The notes under the pieces are model-generated. The model was not told the DNA's origin. It made no database searches and was given only the letters and a program-made list of their open reading frames with translations. 18,008 nt of DNA, from positions 1 to 18,008 of the forward strand of contig JBBSHJ010000064.1 in assembly GCA_038253135.1 (NCBI GenBank). The letters run 5' to 3'. The number at the start of each line of letters is the position of its first letter. Position 1 is the first letter of the stretch. Below, in pieces: positions 1 through 6,253 of this stretch. Origin of the DNA: JBBSHJ01 sp038253135 (lineage in GTDB: Bacteria > Actinomycetota > Actinomycetes > Mycobacteriales > QHCD01). The translations under genes were made by a program, and so were the position numbers.

Positions 1-404
1 CCGACCTGCTCGCCAGCCCAATCGGCCATCGCTTGACAGGCGAGTTTCGGGGCCGTTGTCGCAGCGCAGCACGGCCGGGTAGCCACGCTGGGCAGCGAGG
101 CGGTCCAGCTCGTCGATGAGGTCGTCTCCGGTGATGTTGCGATCGACCAGGACGCCGAGGCATTCCCGGGTGTGCTCGTCAACGATGGACGCGATCTTGA
201 TCGGGCGGCCGTCGGTAGTGGCGTCGAATTTGGAAGTCGACCGCCCAGACCCGGTTGGTGCGTCGGCCTTGGGCGAGTTGGCGGTGCAAGTGCCGAGGCG
301 TTTACGTCGGTGCCGCTGCGGCATGCGCAGGCCTTCCTCGCGCCACAGACGCTGAATCTTCTTATGATTGACGACCCAGCCCTCGCCGCGGGCGTCGTGG
401 TAGG
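1..404 (-). pseudogene. IS3-family transposase (OrfB) remnant, truncated and frameshifted
   Basis: Read on the minus strand in shifting frames, this gives an IS3-type OrfB integrase core: YHDARGEGWVVNHKK, then IQRLWREEGLRMPQRHRRKR, then VWAVDFQ (first catalytic Asp region), then SIVDEHTREC, DELDRLAAQRGYPA and CDNGPE (second Asp), then LACQAMADWAGEQV at the window edge. The frame breaks three times: one base missing near 256-259 (before VWAVDFQ), one extra base near 229-231 (inside DFQ|FDATTDG) and one extra base near 44-47 (after DNGPE). Similarity stops near 404, so the N-terminal half and the OrfA part are gone. The last catalytic Glu would lie beyond position 1. No IS terminal repeat is visible. 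It is a dead relic, although the indels sit in short homopolymers and sequencing error cannot be excluded for each one. Confidence 0.8.
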
Positions 405-550
405 GGTTTCGAAACCTTCCTGCCCACTACATGGGCGGCAAGACTCTTACTCGACCTGGATCAACCAGCCGGGGTCAGGCCACCCCGAGTCGGACTCGAC
501 ATCCGCGAATGCGACCGCACAGGCGCCCTCGCCCTTATTCAACCGGCCTG
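405..550. other. Non-coding stretch between IS remnant and ArsR promoter
   Basis: No convincing gene is seen. Transposase similarity ends at a 12-bp palindrome, GGTTTCGAAACC (405-416), which may mark a rearrangement junction. Short open frames continue through the stretch but match nothing I recognise and lack a ribosome binding site. Confidence 0.4.
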
Positions 551-579
551 TTGACAACGCGCCGACGCCATCCTAAGGT
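551..579 (+). promoter_or_regulatory. Sigma-70-type promoter of the ArsR operon
   Basis: A perfect -35 hexamer TTGACA (551-556) is followed after exactly 17 bp by TAAGGT (574-579), which keeps the TAnnnT pattern. Transcription would begin near 586, giving a leader of about 29 nt before the GTG at 615. The interval 585-600 contains a loose dyad TCAA-N8-TTGA over the start site, where an autoregulating ArsR repressor could bind; that part is weak. Confidence 0.6.
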
Positions 580-602
580 CGTATTCAACGAGTTCATTGA
601 TT

Positions 603-609
603 AAGGAGG
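603..609 (+). promoter_or_regulatory. Shine-Dalgarno that fixes the ArsR start
   Basis: AAGGAGG lies 5 nt upstream of GTG 615. The longer in-frame reading from TTG 597 would place this near-perfect ribosome binding site inside the coding region, so 615 is preferred. Confidence 0.75.
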
Positions 610-614
610 TGGCA

Positions 615-1019
615 GTGGCGGAGGCCGAGCTCACCAAGGTCTTCGGCGCCCTGGCCGATCCGGTCCGGCGGGCGCTTGTCGTTCGGCTCTCCGCCGGGGA
701 CGCGGCGGTGAACGAGCTCGCCGAGCCGTTTCCGATCAGCCTGCAGGCGGTCTCACGGCACCTGAAGGTGCTCGAGGACGCCGGCCTGATCGTGCGCGGC
801 CGCGATGCGCAGCGGCGCCCGTGCCATCTCCAGACGGGCGCGCTGCAGGACGGCCTCGACTGGATCGAGCGCTACCGCACCGCCGCCGAGGAACGATTTA
901 GCCGGCTCGACGAGCTGCTGGCCAGCGACGACGTAAGCCGTGGTGTGCCGCAGCCGGACCGCAGCGGCAGGAACACGGACAGAAGGTTCAAACCCCACGG
1001 GAAGAGGGAGAAGTCATGA
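615..1019 (+). CDS. ArsR/SmtB-family winged-helix transcriptional regulator
   Basis: This 134-residue protein (from GTG 615) is almost entirely one winged-helix DNA-binding domain. It opens with LTKVFGALADPVRRALVVRL, typical of the ArsR family. The recognition helix is around ISLQAVSRHLKVLEDAGLI, and the wing is RGRDAQRRPCHLQ. No metal-binding CxC is seen in the recognition helix, so it is probably not a metal sensor. The last ~30 residues are polar and likely disordered. Its stop overlaps the start of the AHSA1-type gene (ATGA), a pairing frequent in actinobacteria in which the ArsR protein represses its own operon. The ligand is unknown; a small organic or lipid-like molecule held by the SRPBCC partner is a guess. 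Confidence 0.85.
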   Translation: MAEAELTKVFGALADPVRRALVVRLSAGDAAVNELAEPFPISLQAVSRHLKVLEDAGLIVRGRDAQRRPCHLQTGALQDGLDWIERYRTAAEERFSRLDELLASDDVSRGVPQPDRSGRNTDRRFKPHGKREKS

Positions 1020-1519
1020 GCAACAAGACCCAGATCACCGCCGTCGACGGGACGACCTCGATCGAGGTCGTGCGCGAATTCGAGGCCGACCGCGCCCGCG
1101 TCTTCGCGGCGTACGTCGACCCCGAGCTCGTCCAGCGATGGCTGGGACCGCGCCGGCTGACGATGCGCATCCGCGAGTGGCAGGCAAGACCCGGTGGAGC
1201 CTGGAGCTACCTGCACTCCGGTGAGTGCGAGGCGGGTCAGGAGGTGCCGGAATACGGCTTTCGCGGTGTCTTCCACGACATCGTCGATGATGAGCGGATC
1301 GTGCAGACCTTCGAGTTCGAAGGGGCTCCCGGGCACGTCAGCCTCGAGGTGGCTCGCTTCGAGGACGCCGGCCCGGGCCGCACCAAGGTGTTCTCGCGCT
1401 CAGTCTTCGAAACGGTCGAGGCGCGCGACGGCATGGTGGCGGGCGGAATGTCCGAGGGCGTCAGCCAGTCGATGGACCGCCTGGAGGAACTGCTCGCCGC
1501 GACAGCGGCCCGGGCCTGA
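1016..1519 (+). CDS. SRPBCC/AHSA1-domain protein (START-like fold)
   Basis: This 167-residue protein matches the activator-of-Hsp90-ATPase-1-like (AHSA1) branch of the SRPBCC superfamily, a helix-grip fold with a hydrophobic cavity. Features seen are the N-terminal strand TSIEVVREFEADRARVFAAY, then VDPELVQRWLGP, then Trp- and Gly-rich strands (GGAWSYLHSGE), GVFHDIVDDERIVQTFEFEG, and the C-terminal amphipathic helix GMSEGVSQSMDRLEELL. No signal peptide or membrane segment is present, so it is cytosolic. The start ATG overlaps the upstream stop and is preceded by GGGAG with 5 nt spacing, so the pair is translationally coupled. Members bind small hydrophobic ligands or have no known activity; no catalytic residue can be assigned. 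Confidence 0.8.
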   Translation: MSNKTQITAVDGTTSIEVVREFEADRARVFAAYVDPELVQRWLGPRRLTMRIREWQARPGGAWSYLHSGECEAGQEVPEYGFRGVFHDIVDDERIVQTFEFEGAPGHVSLEVARFEDAGPGRTKVFSRSVFETVEARDGMVAGGMSEGVSQSMDRLEELLAATAARA

Positions 1520-1701
1520 CGGCGAGGAGCCAACGGACGGGAGCGGCTCGGGGCATCGGGGGTGAGGCCGGCTGGGTCCGTCGTACCGGCGGTCGCTAGT
1601 CTCGGCCGTGCGGCCGGAAGCACTCGGCCCCCTGAAAGCACTGGGCCCGACCCGACGAGGGTCGCAACGGCCCCGAGCCGATACCCGAGGGAGAGCCCAT
1701 C
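1520..1701. promoter_or_regulatory. Leader/promoter region of eno
   Basis: This 182-bp gap must hold the eno promoter. A TAGTCT (1597-1602) fits a -10 box but has no clear -35 partner. A 13-bp direct repeat with one mismatch, AAGCACTCGGCCC (1618-1630) and AAGCACTGGGCCC (1636-1648), occurs with an 18-bp period. GAGGGAGAG (1687-1695) is the likely ribosome binding site for GTG 1702. Confidence 0.4.
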
Positions 1702-2991
1702 GTGGCGACGATTGAAGCCATTGGCGCCAGGGAGATTCTCGATTCCCGAGGCACCCCGACCGTCGAGGTCGAGATCGCCCTCGACGACGGGACCTTCGCC
1801 CGGGCCGCCGTACCGAGCGGCGCGTCGACCGGCCAGTTCGAGGCCGTCGAGCTTCGGGACGGCGACACGGGCCGCTACCTTGGCAAGGGCGTCGGGAAGG
1901 CGGTCGCCGGCGTGCTCGACGAGATCGGGCCGCAGCTGGTCGGCTACGAGGCGGAGGACCAGCGGGCCATCGACGCACGGCTGATCGAGCTCGACGGCAC
2001 CAACGACAAGTCCCGCCTGGGTGCCAACGCCACGCTCGGTGTCAGCCTCGCGGTCGCCAAGGCAGCATCCGTGTCGGCCGACCTGCCGCTGTTCCGCTAC
2101 GTCGGCGGCGCCAACGCGCACGTGCTTCCCGTGCCGATGTTCAATATCCTCAATGGCGGCGCGCACGCCGACAGCAACGTCGACATTCAGGAATTCATGA
2201 TCGCCCCGATCGGCGCGCCGACCTTTGCCGAGGCGCTGCGGTGGGGGGCGGAAACCTACCACGCGCTGAAGAGTGTGCTGAAGGGCAACGGCCTCTCGAC
2301 CGGTCTGGGCGATGAGGGCGGCTTCGCTCCCGATCTCGATGCCAACCAGGCCGCGCTCGACCTCATCGTCGAGGCCGTCGCCAAGGCCGGCTTCACGCCC
2401 GGTCGCGATGTCGCCCTGGCGATCGATGTGGCCGCGACCGAGTTCTTCACCGACGGCGGCTACGCCTTCGAGGGCGGGCGCAAGTCCACCGACGAGATGG
2501 CGGCCTACTACGAGCGGCTGCTCGCGTCGTACCCCATCGTCTCCATCGAGGATCCGCTCTCGGAAGAGGAGTGGGAGGGCTGGGCAGCGCTCACCGAGCG
2601 GATCGGTGACAAGGTGCAGATCGTCGGCGACGATCTCTTCGTGACCAACCCGAAGCGGCTGCAGCGCGGGATCACCGGCGGCAACGCCAATGCGCTGCTG
2701 GTCAAGGTCAACCAGATCGGAACGCTGACCGAGACCCTCGACGCGGTCGACCTCGCGCAGCGCAACGGGTTGCGCTGCATGATGTCGCACCGCTCGGGCG
2801 AGACCGAGGACACCACGATCGCCGACCTGGCCGTCGCGACCAACTGCGGCCAGATCAAATCGGGTGCGCCGGCGCGCTCCGAGCGGGTCGCCAAATACAA
2901 TCAGCTGCTCCGGATCGAGGAGGAGCTGGACGATTCCGCGCGCTACAGCGGCGGGTCGGCTTTCCCGCGTTTCACTCCTGTTGCAGGCTGA
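1702..2991 (+). CDS. eno: Enolase (phosphopyruvate hydratase)
   Basis: It converts 2-phosphoglycerate to phosphoenolpyruvate in glycolysis, a cytosolic Mg-dependent enzyme. The 429-residue length is normal for bacterial enolase. The N-terminal domain begins IEAIGAREILDSRGTPTVEVE and contains the substrate loop SGASTGQFEA. Catalytic Glu205 lies in GDEGGFAP. Mg ligands are Asp242 (AIDVAATEF), Glu283 (SIEDPLSEEEWEGW) and the Asp of GDDLFVTN near 310. Catalytic Lys335 lies in the enolase signature LLVKVNQIGTLTET, followed by SHRSGETEDT. All key residues are present, so it should be active. GTG 1702 is chosen because the conserved N-terminus follows at once. It starts the eno - ftsB - DUF501 run and is separated from the next gene by 51 nt. 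Confidence 0.98.
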   Translation: MATIEAIGAREILDSRGTPTVEVEIALDDGTFARAAVPSGASTGQFEAVELRDGDTGRYLGKGVGKAVAGVLDEIGPQLVGYEAEDQRAIDARLIELDGTNDKSRLGANATLGVSLAVAKAASVSADLPLFRYVGGANAHVLPVPMFNILNGGAHADSNVDIQEFMIAPIGAPTFAEALRWGAETYHALKSVLKGNGLSTGLGDEGGFAPDLDANQAALDLIVEAVAKAGFTPGRDVALAIDVAATEFFTDGGYAFEGGRKSTDEMAAYYERLLASYPIVSIEDPLSEEEWEGWAALTERIGDKVQIVGDDLFVTNPKRLQRGITGGNANALLVKVNQIGTLTETLDAVDLAQRNGLRCMMSHRSGETEDTTIADLAVATNCGQIKSGAPARSERVAKYNQLLRIEEELDDSARYSGGSAFPRFTPVAG

Positions 2992-3042
2992 GCAGCGGGA
3001 CCGCCGACCGGTGTCCCGATCCACCCGGCGTCAGGGAGCGGG

Positions 3043-3687
3043 ATGGCACACGGCAGCACCCGGCCGGGCTCGTCGCGCGGCCACGTGTCGACCACCCGCC
3101 GCGGCGTGCGCGCCCACAGCCGGGCCGGTGCCCGGCCATCGGGGACTCCACGCGGTGCGGGCGGCCCCCGCGCGGCGGTCAGGCCCACCGATCGCCGGCG
3201 TACGTCGACCGCGGCGGTGCGCGGCGGCACGGTCGACTCCGCGGGCACCAGGATCCGCCTCGCCGCGGCCGCGCTGGCCAACCGGTTCGCCGATTCTTCT
3301 CGCCCGGCCCGGCAGATCACGGCTCGGGCCGCGGTGCTCGGCCTGGTCGTCTGCGCGCTGGTGCTGAGCCTGGCCTACCCGGTCCGGCAGTACCTGGCTC
3401 AGCGCACGCAGATCGCCTCGCTGCGCCAGGACAACGGGCGCAAGCAGGAGCAGGTCGCGGAATTGCAGCGGCGCAAGCGTCAGCTCACCGACCCGGCCTA
3501 CATCAGGGCCCAGGCGCGCAACCGGCTGCAATACGCGGCCGTCGGCGACACGACGTACGTCGTCGTCAGCCCACCGGCCGCCGTGAAAGACGCCCGGCCC
3601 ACCAGGAAGGCGCCCGTCCCGGACACGAACTCGGCCTGGTACGCCCAGCTCGCCACCTCGATCACGCACGCGGATCAGTCCCGCTGA
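3043..3687 (+). CDS. FtsB/DivIC-family septum formation initiator
   Basis: A 214-residue bitopic membrane protein of the divisome. Residues 1-90 form a long basic, Gly/Ser/Arg/Thr-rich cytoplasmic tail, much longer than in E. coli FtsB but usual in actinobacteria. One membrane segment spans about 96-114 (VLGLVVCALVLSLAYPV). A coiled coil follows at about 118-148 (QRTQIASLRQDNGRKQEQVAELQRR), then the conserved DPAYIRAQARNRLQYAAVGD (150-169) and a short extracytoplasmic tail. FtsB pairs with FtsL and FtsQ to activate septal wall synthesis. The start has GGGAG just upstream. Its place immediately after eno is the conserved actinobacterial arrangement and supports the call. Confidence 0.88.
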   Translation: MAHGSTRPGSSRGHVSTTRRGVRAHSRAGARPSGTPRGAGGPRAAVRPTDRRRTSTAAVRGGTVDSAGTRIRLAAAALANRFADSSRPARQITARAAVLGLVVCALVLSLAYPVRQYLAQRTQIASLRQDNGRKQEQVAELQRRKRQLTDPAYIRAQARNRLQYAAVGDTTYVVVSPPAAVKDARPTRKAPVPDTNSAWYAQLATSITHADQSR

Positions 3688-3940
3688 GCCCAGGGCTTGA
3701 CCCCATGCCGCCGATCGGGTCTTCTACACCACGACAGCGCAGCGGCGGGGTACAGATGATGCAGCCAATTCGGGCGGCGCCCTGGCCAACTGCGGATCCG
3801 GGGCAAGACCTTGTCGACGGTCGTCGATGGTGCGACCGTGCACTACTCGGGCACCGGGGCGGGTGAGGGTACGACGAGCCTTGAGGTCGGAGCGACGGCG
3901 CCGCTGCCGCCGGCATGAGAGCCCTGCGAGAATCGTAGGT
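3688..3940. other. 253-bp gap between FtsB and DUF501 genes
   Basis: No gene is evident. TTGACC (3697-3702) could be a -35 box but lacks a good -10 at 17-18 bp. An in-frame extension of the DUF501 gene runs back to ATG 3827, but its composition and lack of family similarity argue against translation. No tRNA-like cloverleaf was found. Confidence 0.35.
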
Positions 3941-4450
3941 GTGACTGACGAGGGGGTAAGCCCGGGCGACCGCGCCGTGGTGACCGAGCAACTCGGCCGG
4001 CCGGTGCGCGCGACCCAGGCGGTCGCGCATCGCTGCCCGTGCGGCCACCCCGACGTCCTGGAGACCTCGCCTCGGCTGCCGGACGGGACACCGTTCCCCA
4101 CCCTCTATTACCTCACCTGCCCGCGGGCCGCGTCGGCCATCGGCCGGCTCGAGGCCTCCGGCCTCATGCGGGAGATGACCGACCGGCTGCGCACGGACCC
4201 TGACCTGGCGGCGGCGTACCGGCGGGCGCACGAGTCGTACCTCGCCCGCCGGGCCGAGCTGGGCGACGTACCCGAGATCGAGGGAACCTCCGCCGGCGGA
4301 ATGCCGGACCGGGTGAAGTGCCTGCACAGCCTGGTCGCGCACGCCCTTGCCGCCGGACGGGGCGTCAACCCGCTCGGCGACGAGGCGCTCGACGCGCTGC
4401 CGCCGTGGTGGAAGGGCGGCCCGTGCGTACCCCCGCCGGAGAACGCCTAG
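3941..4450 (+). CDS. DUF501-family protein
   Basis: A 169-residue cytosolic protein of the DUF501 family, found next to eno and ftsB in actinobacteria; its biochemical role is not established. The family core is clear: VTEQLGRPVRA, HRCPCGHPDVLETSPRLPDG, TPFPTLYYLTCPRA, ASGLMREMTDRLRTDP, YRRAHESYLARR and, near the C-terminus, GMPDRVKCLHSLVAHALAAG then GVNPLGDEAL. The Cys-rich CPCG and the conserved VKCLHSLVAH are features to test for metal or cofactor binding. GTG 3941 is chosen because the similarity begins there and related proteins start with a similar VTE segment; upstream codons look non-coding. The ribosome binding site is weak. Its TAG stop overlaps the stop of the convergent merR gene. 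Confidence 0.85.
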   Translation: MTDEGVSPGDRAVVTEQLGRPVRATQAVAHRCPCGHPDVLETSPRLPDGTPFPTLYYLTCPRAASAIGRLEASGLMREMTDRLRTDPDLAAAYRRAHESYLARRAELGDVPEIEGTSAGGMPDRVKCLHSLVAHALAAGRGVNPLGDEALDALPPWWKGGPCVPPPENA

Positions 4451-5250
4451 CCTTGCGCCTGGGCCCGGTCGGCGTTGGCGTGGATCGCGTCGTGCACGTA
4501 ATGGGCCAGCCCCGGAGCGATCCGTTCGTAGGTTTCGGTAAAACGCGGATCCGCGACATACATGTCGGCCAGGTTGCGATGCCCCTCGGGGGACAGATCG
4601 TAGAAGCGCTCCTGGATGTGCTGGCGGTGCCGTTCGGCCACCTGCAGCACGGCGGGGGTGTCAGGAGCAATACCTGCAGTCAGGGCGTCCGCGTAGGCTG
4701 CGTTGATCTCGTCACCTTCGGCCTTGACGTCGACCCAGTCGTCCTTGGTATACGCCGATGTGCGCGACATCGACTGCCGGAATGCGTCGGTATCACCCCA
4801 GCGCTCCCGCGCTTCCGCGGCGTACTCGTCGGAATATCCGTCGCCGAAAAGCTCGCGCTGCTCGTCCTTGGTCAGCTTGATACCTGACATTTCTGCCTCC
4901 AGGGCTCGCTCGATTGCCGCGACCAGGTCGTGCATCTCGTCGAGGCGGGACATGACAGTGGCGCGTTGACGCCGCAGGTGGGCGATGACATCGGCGTCCG
5001 GGTCGTCGAGCAGCGCGACGATCTCCTCCAGGGGGATACCCAGCCGGCGATAGACGACGATGTGCCGAAGCCTGATGATGTCGGGGCCGGTGTAGAGCCG
5101 GTATCCGGCGGGACTCCGGTCGGTCGGCCGGAGCATGCCGATCTCGTCGTAATGATGCAGCGTGCGCACGGTCACGCCGTACCGCGCCGCGACCTGACCC
5201 ACCGTCAGCGGTCTGTGCTGATCGCGCTGTGCCGGCGCCATCTCGGTCAT
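4447..5250 (-). CDS. MerR-family regulator with TipAS drug-recognition domain
   Basis: A 267-residue TipAL-like activator. Residues ~15-60 are the MerR winged HTH (LTVGQVAARYGVTVRTLHHY, then DEIGMLRPTDRSPAGYRLY). Next comes the second HTH and dimer helix (IIRLRHIVVYRRLGIPLEEI, then LDEMHDLVAAIERALEAEM, to about 120). The C-terminal half, from about 130, is a TipAS-type helical domain (LFGDGYSDEYAAEARERWGD, later RHRQHIQERFYDLSPEGHRN and LADMYVADPRFTETYERI), which in TipA binds thiopeptide antibiotics. Ligand binding would twist the promoter into an active form. The gene sits just downstream of its own MerR-type promoter, so autoactivation is likely. It is convergent with DUF501 and divergent from the methyltransferase, which may also be a target. 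ATG 5250 is the probable leaderless start; ATG 5241 is an alternative. Confidence 0.93.
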   Translation of the reverse strand: MTEMAPAQRDQHRPLTVGQVAARYGVTVRTLHHYDEIGMLRPTDRSPAGYRLYTGPDIIRLRHIVVYRRLGIPLEEIVALLDDPDADVIAHLRRQRATVMSRLDEMHDLVAAIERALEAEMSGIKLTKDEQRELFGDGYSDEYAAEARERWGDTDAFRQSMSRTSAYTKDDWVDVKAEGDEINAAYADALTAGIAPDTPAVLQVAERHRQHIQERFYDLSPEGHRNLADMYVADPRFTETYERIAPGLAHYVHDAIHANADRAQAQG

Positions 5251-5256
5251 GCTGCC

Positions 5257-5287
5257 ACTGTGCCGCCTCCCGCAACGTGAGGGTCAA
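5257..5287 (-). promoter_or_regulatory. MerR-type promoter/operator of the TipA-like gene
   Basis: On the minus strand: -35 TTGACC (5282-5287), a 19-bp spacer (5263-5281) and -10 CACAGT (5257-5262). The long 19-bp spacer is the hallmark of MerR-activated promoters. A dyad CCTCACG-TTG-CGGGAGG (5266-5282, one mismatch between arms) fills the spacer. Only 6 nt separate the -10 from ATG 5250, so the transcript probably begins at or next to the start codon. A second TTGACC occurs 22 bp further upstream (5304-5309). Confidence 0.7.
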
Positions 5288-5312
5288 GGACGAATTCCGC
5301 TACGGTCAAACG

Positions 5313-5419
5313 CATGCGACATAACGGCCGCTGAGCGCGGTCCCTCGCCACGCGCCGCCGATTCGATGCCGTCGCGGTGATGGTGGCGATTCCTCTTCCT
5401 TTGGAATGGATGTCGCATG
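5313..5419 (+). repeat. 10-bp inverted repeat bracketing the methyltransferase leader
   Basis: CATGCGACAT (5313-5322) is repeated in perfect inverted form as ATGTCGCATG (5410-5419), with 87 nt between. The right arm includes the ATG start codon (5417-5419). If both arms are transcribed they could pair and occlude initiation; as DNA they could be paired protein sites. Function is inferred only. Confidence 0.45.
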
Positions 5420-6166
5420 TCATCACCCGATTACGAGTTGCTCGTGCACGAAGCCGCTTCGATGCATCGTGAGGGCTGGGACTTCTCCTTCCACCGCGGC
5501 CGCGTCACCGGTGGCGAGCTGCCATGGTCCTACGGCGAGCTCGCCCGACCCCTCCTCGATTCCGCCTCGCGACTGCTCGACCAGGACACCGGCGGCGGCG
5601 AGGTGCTGGCCCGGCTCGCACCGCTGCCGTCGTACACCGTCGCTGCTGAGGGCTGGGAACCCAACCTCTCAGTCGCGCGGGCGCGGCTCGAGCCTTTGGG
5701 TGTTCATGTCCGTCACCAGGGCGACGCGCGAATTCCCGCGTCCGACGGTGAATTCGACCTCGTCCTGAACCGGCACGGCTTCATCGACTCGCCAGAGCTG
5801 CGCCGGGTAGTCACTCGCGGTGCTCAGTTCCTGACGCAGCAGGTCGGCCGTGGCAACAATCACGAGTTCAACACGGTGTTCGGCGAGCGCGGCTCGTCGG
5901 ACGACGGGCAGACGGTGGACGAGCTGGCCGATGCGCTAGGGCAGCAGGGATTTCGTATCGTTCATGACGACGAGGCCAAGGTGCCATGCACGTATCTGGA
6001 CATCGGCGCCGTCGTTTTCCAGCTGCTCACGGTGTCATGGCAGGTGCCGGGTTTCAGCGTGGAACGCTTCGATGCCCAGCTCCGCGCGCTGCACCAGCGG
6101 ATCCGGACCGAGGGCGGCTTTACCGTCCATGACCACCGCTTCATCCTGCAAGCCGAGGCAGTCTGA
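5417..6166 (+). CDS. Class I SAM-dependent methyltransferase
   Basis: A 249-residue cytosolic protein of the Rossmann-type methyltransferase family. SAM-binding motif I is LLDQDTGGGEVLARL (about 53-67), followed by the motif II acidic strand (YTVAAEGWEPNLSVARARL), then HQGDARIPASDGEFDLVLNR (motifs III and IV) and the post-motif TRGAQFLTQQVG. The C-terminal half (FNTVFGERG onward to FILQAEAV) is variable and probably sets substrate choice, which I cannot predict. ATG 5417 is preceded by GGAATGGA, a fair ribosome binding site; ATG 5406 is out of frame. It is divergent from the TipA-like regulator, so a role in resistance or modification of a toxic compound is possible but unproven. Confidence 0.82.
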   Translation: MSSPDYELLVHEAASMHREGWDFSFHRGRVTGGELPWSYGELARPLLDSASRLLDQDTGGGEVLARLAPLPSYTVAAEGWEPNLSVARARLEPLGVHVRHQGDARIPASDGEFDLVLNRHGFIDSPELRRVVTRGAQFLTQQVGRGNNHEFNTVFGERGSSDDGQTVDELADALGQQGFRIVHDDEAKVPCTYLDIGAVVFQLLTVSWQVPGFSVERFDAQLRALHQRIRTEGGFTVHDHRFILQAEAV

Positions 6167-6174
6167 AAGGCTCG

Positions 6175-6192
6175 CCCCACGACGGAGTGGGG
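6175..6192 (+). terminator. Hairpin after methyltransferase stop
   Basis: CCCCAC (6175-6180) pairs with GTGGGG (6187-6192) over a 6-nt loop, 8 nt after the stop. It lies between convergent genes and could end transcription, but no T tract follows. Confidence 0.35.
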
Positions 6193-6253
6193 GAGATCAT
6201 GTGCTGGATTCGGTGCACGAGTTACCCCGGTGTCGGAGCGCCGCACATTGTGA

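Noticed and set aside
172..576. Plus-strand open frames across the IS remnant
   Set aside because: The minus strand gives clear transposase motifs; the plus-strand frames are antisense and match nothing.
985..996. GGTTCAAACCCC resembling a tRNA T-loop
   Set aside because: It lies inside the ArsR coding tail, the flanking bases do not form a five-pair T-stem, and no acceptor or anticodon arm is present.
1237..3024. Long minus-strand open frame opposite eno (about 595 codons)
   Set aside because: Shadow of the high-GC eno gene: composition is Arg/Gly/Asp/His-rich with no family similarity, while the plus strand encodes a complete enolase.
3827..3940. Upstream extension of the DUF501 gene
   Set aside because: It adds a Arg/Cys-rich segment with no family similarity and no ribosome binding site; the conserved region begins at GTG 3941.
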